From: Whalleya microplaca | Lineage: Eukaryota > Ascomycota > Sordariomycetes > Xylariales > Xylariaceae | DNA: 64,000 nucleotides | Assembly (NCBI GenBank): GCA_022497155.1 | Contig: MU385716.1 | Span: 1,116,001 to 1,180,000, forward strand | Direction of reading: 5' to 3' | Part shown: positions 22,077 through 34,356 of the stretch, piece after piece | Layout of the letters: each line of letters opens with the position of its first letter | How positions within the stretch are numbered: position 1 is the stretch's first letter | Made by a program: the position numbers and the translations under genes | The notes under the pieces: model-generated | Seen by the model: the letters and a program-made list of their open reading frames with translations, nothing else | Told to the model about the DNA's origin: nothing | Databases searched by the model: none

Positions 22077-23776
22077 GCGGTGAACGCGCTATTTATTATT
22101 TATACCCACTACTACAACTACATACAATATGAAGCTGGAAATGTATGTGACCCGGGGGCCAAGAAAGCGAAGCGAGAAGAAACAAACAAGCAAGCAAGCA
22201 AGCATGCAAGCGGACTGATGTGATAACGTACGTCGTGCTGTGAGGCGTTGGTGTTACGGTGCAGGAGACACGATATACCACCACACGCCCTGCCTTTGGA
22301 TCATTACAGCCCATGCCCATCTTGATATGGGTATGTATGGAAGGCTGCTCGGAGATGATATATACCTATACCTAACCGCGGAGAATTTTTCGGTAACGGT
22401 TGCGTACCATGCGCGCGAGTAGGGAGCGCGACACGTGTGGCTAGCTTACAAGCATGATATCATTCATACGCGGGAAGTTCAGGTTTTGAGATTTTTTCTT
22501 GTTTGTTTGCTGTCGTCGACACAGATGGGTCACGCCGTTGACTTGGAGCCTGAGTTTGGCCTTGAGACATGAATATGAGAGAATATATATATTCGATGTC
22601 CGATGTTGGAAGCGTGCAGTTGGAACAACACGCCGTACCACGCCACGGCTGGACGGTATAGGTAGATGGAATTTGACCGGAATGACAGCATGACTTGCTG
22701 GGGAGGGCTAAGGCCATTCGTTCTATTTAATTTGCGTTTGTTGGGTTTAGGTGGTTTTAAGGGGGAGAGTTTGCCGGATGGCGGAGTATACCTAGGTACT
22801 CGTTACTGTAGCTAATCGAATCGGAAATTCATATTACAAACACTTGTCGATGGTGATACTGATCGTGTAGGGTGAGGTGAGTCTTGTAGATTGTAGAAAT
22901 TACGTTGCCATGTAAGTCTGTGTTCTGATATGTTGGCCTGGATAGATTGTACACTTGGTGGCAAAGCGCACGAGATGGGTTGGTGAGTCAGAAACGTAAT
23001 AACATATAAGTGGCTGGGCGAATCTCGAATGATACCAGACTTCGCCTATGTGAAATTCGCATTCGTCCTTTTGTCATAGGTAAGCCAGCCAGCTATCTGT
23101 ATAAGGTGCTATTTACATGCAAGCAATGCTGAAGTTTGTGCTTCACACGCCTAACCAATACATAGAATGTGGAAAGGCAGAACCCAAGCGTATGAAACTG
23201 CATGAATCTTGAAATTAAGATCTAGCCAGACAGACATATGTATGTTACATAGCATAGCCGTCGTTGAGTATAGAGAGTGAGTTAGGTTCGATTCCTAACA
23301 TCGCTATTGATATTCGCTCTATTAGCTCCTAATAGCATCCCATTTAACCGGTCTTGCTAGAACCTTTATGTTATCTCCCGGGAAATGGAGCGGATGGAGA
23401 GGACATATGCATTTTCTTTAGTCGCTGGATTTATGTTGGTTAGGGCAACTCTTAACTAAGGTCCTTCTTCCTGTTCCATGGTGTGTGCGAGTTAAGGTGC
23501 TGTCATAGATGGCCTGCTCTGGCGAAGCCAAACCCTAGCTGGAAACATCACGTACTTGCTTACCTACCTTAAAATTTACGATGAAGGAATGGCAGGGTGG
23601 ACTTGGATATCCTTAGGACTTAGTTAGGGTTCAGCTGGATAAGCCACCTCACGTATTCTATTTCGTTCCTCTCTCTACGCGACCTATTCTGTTCAAAAGG
23701 CAATGTCGTAACAGTCATGGTATATGTACATCGAATAGCATATGCCCCATTCCTGATAGAACAAGGGGAGTCAAGC
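22077..23776. other. Intergenic, convergent 3' ends, with a dispersed repeat
   Basis: 1.7 kb between the 3' ends of the membrane protein gene (+) and MPH1 (-). It holds one TACCTAGGTA palindrome (22789-22798), a CACGTG site near 22433, and a repeat with a Pol III B-box-like core at 23266-23328. No coding sequence supported. Confidence 0.55.
23266..23328 (+). repeat. Dispersed ~60-bp repeat with tRNA B-box core, copy 1
   Basis: The segment is closely similar to 46378-46440, with an identical 18-nt block at 23279-23296. The core GGTTCGATTCC (23285-23295) is a perfect match to the Pol III B-box consensus GGTTCGANTCC. It can form a tRNA T-arm: stem TTAGG/CCTAA with a 7-nt loop. TAGCATAGCCG at 23250-23260 fits the A-box pattern TRGCNNAGYNG. 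No acceptor stem or anticodon arm of a functional tRNA can be drawn. Confidence 0.6.
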
Positions 23777-26700
23777 TTAGTCGTCGCTTTCCTCATCCTC
23801 ATCAAGCACGACTCGTTTCCGCCTCGTCCTCCCGCGAGCCCCTCTCTTCACGGGTGCGTCCCCATCCTCATCTTCCGAAGGCTCAGGGACGGCAGCAGCC
23901 TTTTTCGGAGCCCGCTTGTTACTAACTAGCTGGCTCATGGACGGCACGTCGTCGTCCTCGTCGCTATCCTGTGTGTCGGCGAGCCGCATGGGCTCGTAGT
24001 ACGGCTTCTGCCGCTGGGGTGGTTGCTGTTTGAATTTCGAAGGGGGCGGTAACAGGCCCTGGGAAGATATGGAAGGCGAGGTCGGCGACGTGGACCGTCT
24101 TGAATGCCGCTGTGGTAGGCTCGAGGTGAGGAGATTGCTCGATGTCGCCTCGTGGTCGCCGACGACGAAGCCCTCGAGGTCCGCGCCCCTGTCTGAGTCC
24201 TGGCTCAGCTCTAGGTCGCTGGTGCGGCGGCAGTCGTCGCCTTCGTCGGCGCTCTCGTCGTAGAGGGCCTGGTTGCTCTTCTTGGGTCGCCCGCGTGCTC
24301 GCTTTGGAGCGGATGGTTTTGCCGCTGGTTTTGCCGCTGGTTTCTTTGGTTTGGATGTGGCGGTGCGCCGCCGAGGAGGAGGTGGGAGATCTTCCTCCTC
24401 GTCGTCATCTACTTCTAGAATATCGGGTTGAGTGTAAATTGTTTGCTTCTTGCTTGTGGGCGCTATCTTTGATTGCCGCGCACGAGATGGAGCCGTGGGT
24501 AACTCAGACTCATCGTCATCTGATATAGGCGCTACTTTTCTCTTCTTCCGCGCAGGCGCTGATTCTGTAATGTCACCATCTGAGTCAGGACCATAGCTTG
24601 GCAGTGGCAGTTGATTATAACGACTCCTGTCGGAGTCTCCGTATGGTTTGACGAAACGGTCCGACTCAGACTGAGATTTCGCCAGAGTCTTAAACAATCT
24701 TACACATCGTTTCGTGTAGGTACCATGCTTCACACGTGCAGTCTTCCGTGATGATCTTTGTGCAACAGGGTGAGCTGCCAGGTCCAACTGTTGTATGTCC
24801 TCCAACTCATCACGATGGTGATACGGAAGACTTTTGTATAATCTGTTAAGCTCGTCGGTCTGATTACCTTGAAGTAAGACACGGTCGAGGTCCGGTATGT
24901 CTACGACTTCATCCTCCTCGGTCGGGCGTCGGGGTTCCTTTGGTTTTGTGGAAGCAGACTTTCTGCCTAGCAATGAAGAAACACTTGCGAAGCCAGTCTC
25001 CACCCCATCAGGCATGTGAAACTTCTTTGGTGGTCTCTTTTTCTGTGCCCTTCTTTTCTTTGGCTCTGGCAGGCCCTGAACCTGCGTGTTTTCTATAGGA
25101 ATTTCCACTGCTCGCATGTCGACTTCGGGCCGGACATCTCTCGGTACTATCCTCGCTGTTAAATCGTGGCGGAAGTTAAAACGACTTCCATCACATATCA
25201 TGGCTTGCATCTTTTCGTAGCCGTCCTTGGACTTGGAGAAATTGTCTTCTTCTTTCCCCCGCATCAGCAACAGGACAACGCGGCCAGCGCGCTTTCTCCC
25301 TGTTCGTCCCATTCTCTGGAGCATTCGAATCGGCGACCCGGACGCATCGTAGCATATAATGAGGTCGACCTGACCGATGTCAAGACCCTCCTCACCGATA
25401 GAAGTTGCCACGAGAACGTTAAATTCGCCGCTCTTGAACTTTTTGATTCTCTCGATCTGCTGAGCTTGCTTCATGCCTTCCGACCTCTTCGAATCCGCTT
25501 GCCCGACGAACACGGCCGCGCGAATGAGTGGCGTGTGTTTATTGAGAACTCGCACGATCTCCTCGGCACTGTCACGATATTCGCTGAAGACGATGATTCT
25601 GGTGTTAGAAGAACCACCTTCACGGCCTTCGCCTGCATCCAAGAAGTGATTCAGGACGGTATCGGACAGATACGTAAGCTTTGGATGACTGACAAAATCA
25701 TCGTTCCTTGACCAGCCGGCTATTCTGTCCATCATTTCCTGGAAACTAGGGGATTCAATGATTTGCTTCTTGTATTTGGACCCCTTTTCTCCCTTTCCCT
25801 CTGTCTCATCCCTGAACTGGACCAGGCTGTCATAGAAGGGTTTTATGCCGTGGAAATTTAGTAATTTGATTCCGTGGGCTAAGCTCCCTAACACGGAAAA
25901 GACCGACATCATCATGAACTTCACTCCTTGGTTGGCATTCTGTCCAGCGCGAGCAAACCAGTCTTTCCTCGCTTTAAGTAGACCATAGGTAGTGAGAGCC
26001 ATGGGGTCGCGGCCGTAATAAATATTTTGCTGACTCAACTTGTCCACAAGCGGTTTTAAGGATTTTGAGAATAAATCCTTGATGAGGTTCATCTCATCTG
26101 ATGGATCTAGCAAGACAATATCTTCATCTCTTTGATGAACATACTGGCGAATGTCCATGGACTCTTCAGTACGAATTTCCACATGCGAAATTCCTAGGCC
26201 GTCAATCACCTCTTGTACTGCCTCAACATTTGAACCCGGGGTTGCAGTAAGAGCCAGTATACGAAAACTGCTTGAAAAGCGTCTCAAGAAGGTGACCACT
26301 TTGACATACGAGTAATTTCCGGTAGCCCTATGTGCCTCATCGACTACAAGCAAGCCAATGGATTTAGGATCGGCAAATCCAGAAGACAGATCATTTTCTA
26401 ACGTCTGTGGAGTCATGAAGAAGACCCTCCTACACTCCCATTCTTCGGCCCGGAGGGCTGGTGGAATTTCACCAGTTAAGAGAGTTGTCTGTGATCTCGG
26501 AATGCCAGCAATGTTAAAACATGCGTCGACCTGTTGCGATACTAGCGGTTTGGTAGGGGCTACGAAGACAATTTTGGCTGATTTCATCCAACGGAAGAAG
26601 TTCAGCATGACAGTTGCTGCGATAAAAGTCTTACCCAAGCCAGTCGGTAGCGCGACGAGAGTATTATTGAACAAGCCATTCTTAACGATGCTGAACTGAT

Positions 26701-27381
26701 ATTCTCGAGTAGGCCCCAAGTTAGTGGGATAGACCCACGTCTTCAGGGCCTCCGAGTCAAGTTCATGATGTGTCGGCGGCTCTGGTGGTAAGTCTGCACG
26801 GAATACTCGATTCCTACTATTAGACTGAACAGGTTCAGAGTCCGTTGCCGATTGGACAGGCTGGCCGAATAAGGTGGTCTGCCGGTAGGTAGGGGCTGGA
26901 CCGCCAACTCGAGGTGCCTGCCTGAAGCTTATTGGAGGAGCCCTCTGAGGTAGGACCTGGCCACCATTTCCTCCATTTGCTGGTGAACTTGAGAATGCAT
27001 CTGAAGGGAGATCCTCGAGGTCAATGAAGGGTGTTTGATGCTGAAGTCATATTAGTGAAATGCTTCTTATGAGTAATTTTACATCAGTTATGTGAGTCGT
27101 TGAATGATGGTCCTTCTAAGAAAGCTAGGGGCGATGATACGGTAGGGTAAACATCCGTGAATTCATGAGCATGAAAGTTTCCATACCGGTGGAGGTGCCC
27201 GGAGCGAATTGACGCTGTTTTTCTGGACTGATGAAGTGCGTTGAACATGGGGCTGGATGCGTGCTTGACTGATCTTGGCAGGTTGAATACGGGTTGAAAC
27301 TGGACTGGGAGCCTGAGCCTGACTAGCTGCGACGATCAGGTCCTCGTCGGCAATATCATCATCGAATTCATCAGAATCCAT
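23777..27381 (-). CDS. MPH1: ATP-dependent 3'-5' DNA helicase MPH1 (FANCM family)
   Basis: Two exons on the minus strand: 27381-27187 and 27040-23777. The donor is GTATGG, the acceptor TTCAG, phase 0. The product is 1152 aa. The N-terminus [16 protein letters not shown] is acidic. The helicase core starts near residue 165 ([15 protein letters not shown]). Walker A LPTGLGKT has its lysine at about 202, followed by VAPTKPLV, the DEAH box at ~299-302 and TATPGS. The second RecA-like lobe carries [10 protein letters not shown] and motif [14 protein letters not shown] near 635. These match the FANCM/Mph1/Hef family of SF2 helicases, which unwind D-loops and remodel stalled forks. The C-terminal 350 residues are basic and acidic low-complexity sequence ending in EDEESDD. 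No nuclease domain is present, as in yeast Mph1. It shares an 890-bp divergent promoter with MEX67. Confidence 0.96.
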
Positions 27382-28271
27382 GGCTTGTATGTGTTGGTTT
27401 GCTGTGTCATGACCGATATTATATCATGAACGCGTGGATTGGATCTCGAGCTACGCACAGATGTACCTGGGTACTTAGATTGGTAAGGTTTGCTAGACCC
27501 GTCGCGAAGTCATGTGCTTTGGACTCTACATTTACATAAGCTCCTACCTGTTTTAAGTTAATACTTTCTAGGTTGTACATATGTCCTCATATGCACCCAA
27601 GTAAAGTTTGCTAATAGGCTGCCCGGCTGCCCAGTAGTACATATGTAGTGGTCTGTGCTCGTCATTTTACAAGACACCTACAAATAATCCGTGGACCAAC
27701 CCTGCCAACACCCATCCCTCCTGCCTTTCCACCCATACAACCCATACAACCCTTAGGCAGACGACGAGAAAAGGTGGGACCGTGGCTGAGTCATTGGCAG
27801 AGAAAACCCTGATGGTCCGTGCACCTGATTTTCTTTAGCAACCTTCCACCTTTGTGAGCCTTTGTTCCGACGTCACTATCACCTTTTCAATTACTTCCAT
27901 TTCCTGAGAAAGACACCTCCAGCTTATGACTCCTCCCACTACTGTGAGAGAGAAGATCTCCCTTTTTCCTCCCGAATCTTCGACTCACCTCGAGTGAAAT
28001 CATACCGGCATCATCTACCTTTCAGGCACGCCCTCTTTCCGCCTGTATTTGCATGATCGCCAACTCTGCTGGAAGACCGTCAGCCTCATTTTGACGGCAA
28101 TTCTCACAATCTTCTCAGCCCTTCCTTGGGAACATCTAGCACTAGATCTGTTGATTTGATCCCTTCGTGCTTCTCCCTTGCGGCTGTCATCATCGTCGCC
28201 TTTGACGGCCCCTTCGTACCCTCACTCTTCACTTGCCGCTCGCCACTCCGTCCACCCACCCACTCATAGCA
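27382..28271. promoter_or_regulatory. Divergent promoter between MPH1 and MEX67
   Basis: 890 bp between divergent start codons. The MEX67-proximal half (27700-28271) is C/T-rich with CATACAACC repeats near 27735 and is likely promoter plus leader. No recognised binding site can be assigned with confidence. No coding sequence. Confidence 0.5.
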
Positions 28272-30512
28272 ATGGCGCCTTCTGGCCCCCGAAACGGAGC
28301 ATCTGCCTTTGGCACACGCAACAGCCGAGGCTCCTCAACAACTGGAAGGAATACGACCAGTAAAGCCGGGATCACAAAACGCCGCGGTAACGGCGCCGTG
28401 AGAATCGACCGAGATGGCGATCTCGACATGGGCGCGCACGTTGCGGCCAACGGTTCATCGCGCGGCGCAAAGCGCGCTGGAAAACGCGCTAGCCCGACTG
28501 GACCGGCATCTCGCTCAACCCGGTCTACAGGACCTGGAACCCGCCCACCTAAAGCGACAGCGAAGGCCCAGCAAATCATACAGCGAGTCATTTCGGGTGG
28601 GAGCGGCAGTCTCACCGCCCGCATCTCAAACGGGATGGCTACAGGGCCCCGAGCCAATCAACAAATCAACTCTGCTCACACGATCACCCTGAGGGTTGAA
28701 GGGCTGAGCTCCAGTAGAGCTGTCACGAACGAGGGAGGCGGACTCAAGGAACTACTGACCTTCTTGGAACGGAAAGCCCAAGCCGTTGGCAAGATCACAC
28801 GAACCATCAGGATTAAGAAGGTATGTGCTAGTATCCCATCCGAGGAACTGGGAGGTTACGAAGCGACGCAAATTCTCCATAATCGTTACTATGCCGTGTA
28901 GCTCGCAAAACGAGGAGACAGACAATCTAAACCGAGCCGCGTAGCTATCCCGGCTTCCTAGAACATTATCAAGGTTTCACCACCTTGCTAACGTCTAGCA
29001 GTCACAATTAAAAGGTGACTACGTCTACATCACAGCAAGCAGGGCAGATGGAGAAGAAATCCTTAAACTCAACAACTTTTCGTGGGCTGGAGCAGTTCTC
29101 AATATCACAGAGACCAGTCAGGATAGCATGTCTTCAGACGCTCTCGAGATCAAGGACCAGCTTCGTCAGATCCTCAGCTCACGATATGACGTCAATGCGA
29201 AGCTTCTGAATTTGTCTACTCTCGGCGAAGACCCCGGACTCAACCAAATGGGCTTCTTTAGTGGCGGAAGTACACCCGAGAAGCTATTCCGCGCACTCAT
29301 GGCCGTCTGCGAGTCATTATTCAAAACACCTCACGAAAAGCGGAATGCGGTCGTCAGTGTTAGCCTCGCAGGCAACAATATCGATGATGTGCATCAGATA
29401 ATGTCTCTAAGCGACACCTTTCCCGACCTGGTCAATTTAGACTTAAGTCGCAACCACTTCAAAGACCTGAAGGATCTCCAGAAATGGCGACATCGCCTTC
29501 GCAACATGCAGACCCTGCTTCTCAACGACAACCCCATCGAGGCGAAGAGCCCTCACTACCAAGCAGAGCTGATAAGTTGGTTTCCGAAGCTACAAAACCT
29601 TAACGGCATCCAGGTCAGAACACCAGAACAAATTGCTGCAGAAGAAGCCGCATCCAGACCTACTCCGATTCCACAAAGCGGACCTGATTTCCGTGACATC
29701 AACGGCGTTGGGGAAGGCTTCATTAGAGAGTTCATGCAAATGTACGACACCAACCGACACAGCCTAGCAGCCAAGTACTACGATGAACAAAGCCATTTCT
29801 CGTTCGCAGTCAACACTCTTGCTCCACACCCAGCAGATGTTCAACCACCCACATGGGGTGCATATATCAAGCTCTCACGCAACCATGTCAAGATCACCAC
29901 TACAGCTGGCCGACAGCAGCGCTTGTTCACCGGAATGAATCTCATCCAGAGTGCCTGGCAACAACTACCCCCTACACGTCACCCCGATTTGGCAACTCAG
30001 TTCGATAAATATATCGTCGACTGCCATCCAGTTCATGGTCTTCCGGATCCAGCTGGCCAAAGCCCCGTAGGCGTCGATGGAATCATCATCACTATTCATG
30101 GAGAGTTTGAGGATCAGGAACCCGACACCATGAAGACAACTAGGCGCAGCTTTTCTCGCACTTTCGTCCTTGGACCCGGTGTACCGGGCAGAAACCCCAT
30201 CCGGGTCATCAGCGACATGCTCTCCCTCAAACTCTTTACACCATTGCCCACCTCGGCTCCAGGACCTGCAGCGCAGCCGAACGAAGAGTTGCAAAAGCAA
30301 CAGATGGTGATCGAGATCTGCAAGCAGACAGGTATGGTACCGGAATATTCAAAGTTCTGCCTGGAGGGGGCGAACTGGAATTTCGACCAAGCTCTGGTCT
30401 CATTCAATGAGAAGAGAGTAAGTATACGTCTTTTAGTTATATATTGAACGACTACTAATACTCATATTAGGCCCAATTGCCGGCCGAAGCCTTTACTACG
30501 GCGCCGGTATGA
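28272..30512 (+). CDS. MEX67: mRNA export receptor MEX67 (TAP/NXF1 family)
   Basis: Three exons: 28272-28820, 29002-30417 and 30471-30512. Donors are GTATGT and GTAAGT, acceptors AGCAG and TTAG, and all junctions are in phase 0. The product is 668 aa. After a basic, disordered N-terminus comes an RRM-like domain (ITLRVEGLSS ... YVYITASRADGEEILKLNNF, ~140-230). Leucine-rich repeats follow at ~300-400 (LVNLDLSRNHFKDL, MQTLLLNDNPIEA). The NTF2-like domain is at ~420-600 (FIREFMQMYDTNRHSLAAKYYDEQSHF), which binds Mtr2. A TAP-C/UBA-like domain at ~612-668 has the typical NWNFDQAL. Together with Mtr2 it carries mRNPs through the pore by binding FG nucleoporins. The last exon has only 13 codons and a stop but completes the TAP-C helix. 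Confidence 0.95.
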
Positions 30513-33500
30513 TAGCAACCACGCGACCACGATTGGGATGTTTCTTAAGGTCGGCTCATACAAATTCTGCATTGGCCAGGGAGTTTACGGATTCTGTTAT
30601 TGCGCAAGGGAACTAGCGAATGATTTTGATTTTTCGGACATCATGGACAAGCCTACAAGGAATACGTTTGCTTGTAACTATATATGGCAAAGAAAGGGAT
30701 TGGGTCTAGAGAGAGAGAGAGAGGCCCTGGGGAAGAAATTTGAGACCTGGAAATAGGCTCCCGATTTGCAAGGGAACTTAGAGGATCTGAAATGATCGGC
30801 TTACATCGACGAGACATCAGCAACCATAAGGTTCGCTTAGTCAAGATGGGGCTTTGCGGATGATCGATAAATAATAAACTTGCAACGCAATACTTTTCTC
30901 GCACTAGAAATCCATGGGTGATCTATTCAATGTGATTGAGCACTTGTTTGGATGTACGATAATGACCGCTGATGTCAGGGACATGGCTGATAAAGGCCGT
31001 CCGCACAAACTAATACCTAACCCAGACGACCAGAGGTGCCGCGATAATCTTCAACGGGCATATATCTTGGAAAGCATATTGCATTACTACGTACGGATGT
31101 AATGGCAATAGTGACAACGGAGCCAATGAGGGCTCAGAGATCGACGTCGATGTGTTCGGCAATGTGGTTGGATGCCGCGCGCTTTAGCGGAGCACAAATG
31201 ATTCGCGATGTGATTGCCGACACTGCGACGGGAACACCGCAGCCGCAGGAGCACAGCACACAGAATGGTGGCAGCCCGGCGCTTATCAAACGACTGGTTC
31301 TACACTACGTAAGATTGCGGTGGGCAGGTGAGCAGGTGAGCAGCCCACCACGACGACCGACGGGCGGGCACCTCTCTCCTGTCTATCTCGCAGATTTGCG
31401 ACTCCCCGGTAACAGATCTCTTATGCGGTTGGGAGAGTTTCCAGACGGAATGACGACATTGCGAAATTGCTGCGAGGCCTGTAATTTTCCAGAAGCGCGG
31501 GTTGGTTTATGCACCATGAGAGAGGTATCTTTTCGTCTGCTCTTCAGCAAAATGAGATGTGGAGGGCGCGAAATCGGGCCGCTTATTTGGTCGATGGTAC
31601 GGGTGTGCACATCATAACTGTAACCTGCTGTTTTTAGGTATTCTATATATGTAGATTCGGAGTGTAGTACTGTATGTACTTTTGCTAATTAGATATCTAA
31701 CTATCAAGAAAGGGTCTATATAAAATCTATATAAAATATAGATGGGTGAACGCATGTGGATTGGGAATGGGAATGGCTGGATCCCGAAAGGAATATTGTA
31801 AATGCATAGATTAGATTAGCTGATAATAGACAGACTAGATCGCGATGTGGGCACATGGTGATATTCCTGAAGCAAGGGCGTTCTGCTGTGGGATGATCCT
31901 GCGACGCCGAGGCGATGGATTTTGAGCGACGTCGCGAATCTATTATGGTATTACGGCAAAGCCTCACTTAGTACATGGAAAAATGACTTGCCGAGGAGAA
32001 CGTTGTACGTTCTTCCACCTTCCACTCGCACGAAACAACCAGATGTTTCGACAACGACCAGACTACCACGATGGTGTGCCGCAAACAGGCAAACAGCCAT
32101 CATTGGTACTGCACCTGCTGTGTTCGATGGTGCACGACTTGTACATACCTGCTATGGAGATAAACGAGTCTATCGTCGATCCCACATGGCACCTAATCAT
32201 CTCGGTGCTCTTCTCCCATCAGAGAAGGTATATTCTCGAGGCGTCCACAGACTCCTGCCTCGATATCGAAGTTATTCTCGTCAATCTATTGAACAATGAT
32301 CTCGATGGTGCCGCACCCAAGCAGCAGGAAACGATAATGATCGACGAGGGTTTCCGACCAAAATACTACAAGGATTCTACACGAACCTAGTGGCGCAAGC
32401 TCAGGGGCTGAGGGACTAGCGCGTGGACCGACTAGCACCTGCGAGGAAGGCGAGGGCCTAGCGTTTCATGATATGGTCTCCCATGTGGGTTAGTGCCCGT
32501 AGCATCCAGGCCAAAAGGGGCTAAGCGTGAGAGCCCGTCGGATGGGAGAGACATTCAGCCAAAGAAATCACATCGTTCCCATATCCATTGGCCAATGCTT
32601 TTTGCCTATCACTTTTAAGGTTCTTCGTGTCAACTACTTAGAACGTGATATGCAGTCAAACAATACCGTAGTGGTTGAAGGGTTCCAACTTAAACGGTCA
32701 CCGGCAACAGCGGACAACGACAATCAACGGCAATTTCATACAAGAAAGATATCACACAATGTGATGATTACAGGCACTACTCGCAGTACTAGTACAGTAG
32801 TAGCAGAAACTCGTCATTTGTGTCGCCTGAGAGCACCACTGGCAAACATGATTTACTACAGAATTCACGTACATCCATACGGAATACTGGTAGTGAGCCA
32901 GTCGCTTGGACACACACGGATGTTGTAGATATGTACTTTGCGTACATACATACTGCGTTAGGTAGTAGTATCTCTCTCTTCAAATTACCCCTTTTTCTGT
33001 AACCCTACAGGCCATCCACAGCGTGTTTGCCATGTACTCCAAACTGATTTGAGTACCTGACAGCGCCCAGCGGGTCACGCATTGTCAGACGTATCATAAT
33101 GGTGGAAGGTACCTGACGCTAGCTTATTAGGCTGGGTGACCATCGCATGTCCCTGAATACATCCGTGTCCTCATTCGCCGGCAGCACACCTACGTAGTAT
33201 TGAGGATCCACAACCAGACCTCGGACCCCTGGTCTCCTCCCCCATGTCGACTTCCCGCTCTTCTGCTCGTGTGTTCGACCAGTCGGTCGTGCAAGCGTCC
33301 TGGCGTCCTCGCCGTTGACGAACCCCGGTCGTGCTTGCTCGACTTCTCGCTCCTCACTGCCTAGCACTGCTCGCTTTCTCTCTCCTTCTCTGCGTGTGAA
33401 CCCTTGTCCCAAGCATCGCCCATGTGCTTTGCTCTTCCTGTCTTGTCTCTCACTGATCACTCTATTTCGCTTACTGCAGTCTCTCACTTTCCCACCCCCA

Positions 33501-34356
33501 ATTCAGGCCCCCATACCTCAATGCTACCTACCTGCTATCAAATTTCCCCTGTCTTTCTTCATCTTTCACCTACCAGCTCTTTCGTCGACAGTGCTTCCCC
33601 CAACCGCTGGTCGCCAGGACATCGTCACCTTCGGGAATCTCTATCTTGAGCCTCTTCTTCATTATACATACATAGTGCTATTCTTGACTCTTCTGTTTCG
33701 TATCTTAGTACTAAGATACGTCCCGTCGACAAGGTCTAGATAAAACTATTGGCAAAGCAACAGACCTGCTCAGCCTGCTCTGATCCGCTTTTACCCCCAA
33801 ACCTGCGACACTACGTACTTCAGAAGAGCCAGCGTTTCTACTCTACTGCTTCTCAGCGGCACCATTAAGGTACGGACGGAAACATCTTTCCCTTCCAGAG
33901 GAATACAAAACTTAGTTCTGTAGATCATCTGGTCTGCCTAGGGCCGGCCCTCCAGCTTCGAGAATTTGGCAGATTTGCTACTCGTCACGAATTCATACCC
34001 CCGGGCTTCCTCGGCTAGGATCACTTACTTTCGAGAATTGAACACCTTCAGCAGGCCGTCTAGATTGATTCTTCTGAGAGTTTTGGGACATAGTTGCTTG
34101 GTCTTTGAGGAATTGCTCTGCTCTGCTTTTGTGGTACTGATTACTATCGACGACAATTATTGCGGAGAACGTGCTACGCGTCGACTACACGACCCGATAT
34201 CGACGACTAAACTCGACCTCGAACTCGTCTCGATCTTGTAAACGATTAACCATGCTATTGTGAGAGTGGTGGTATTCTCGAGGCCATCTCGTCTGGTGTT
34301 GACATCGCCCTTTTACCAGCGGTCATCATAGTTCGGGTTCAAACGGATTTTAAATC
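30513..34356. other. 3.8 kb interval without a supported gene
   Basis: Frames of up to 171 codons exist (31102-31617; 31983-32390) but have random composition, no recognised domain and no splice-supported extension. From about 33230 the + strand is strongly C/T-rich, consistent with a long promoter or leader for the kelch-like gene. A perfect 22-nt palindrome lies at 33699-33720. A non-coding RNA in this spacer cannot be ruled out. Confidence 0.5.
33699..33720. repeat. Perfect 22-nt palindrome
   Basis: Both halves read CGTATCTTAGT followed by its exact reverse complement, without a spacer. It lies about 640 bp upstream of the kelch-like gene start, inside the pyrimidine-rich leader. It could be a dimeric factor site or a cruciform; no function is known to me. 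Confidence 0.85.

Noticed and set aside
31102..32390. Frames of 171 and 135 codons on the plus strand
   Set aside because: Random-looking composition, no recognisable domain, no supporting splice sites, and overlapping frames of similar quality on both strands.
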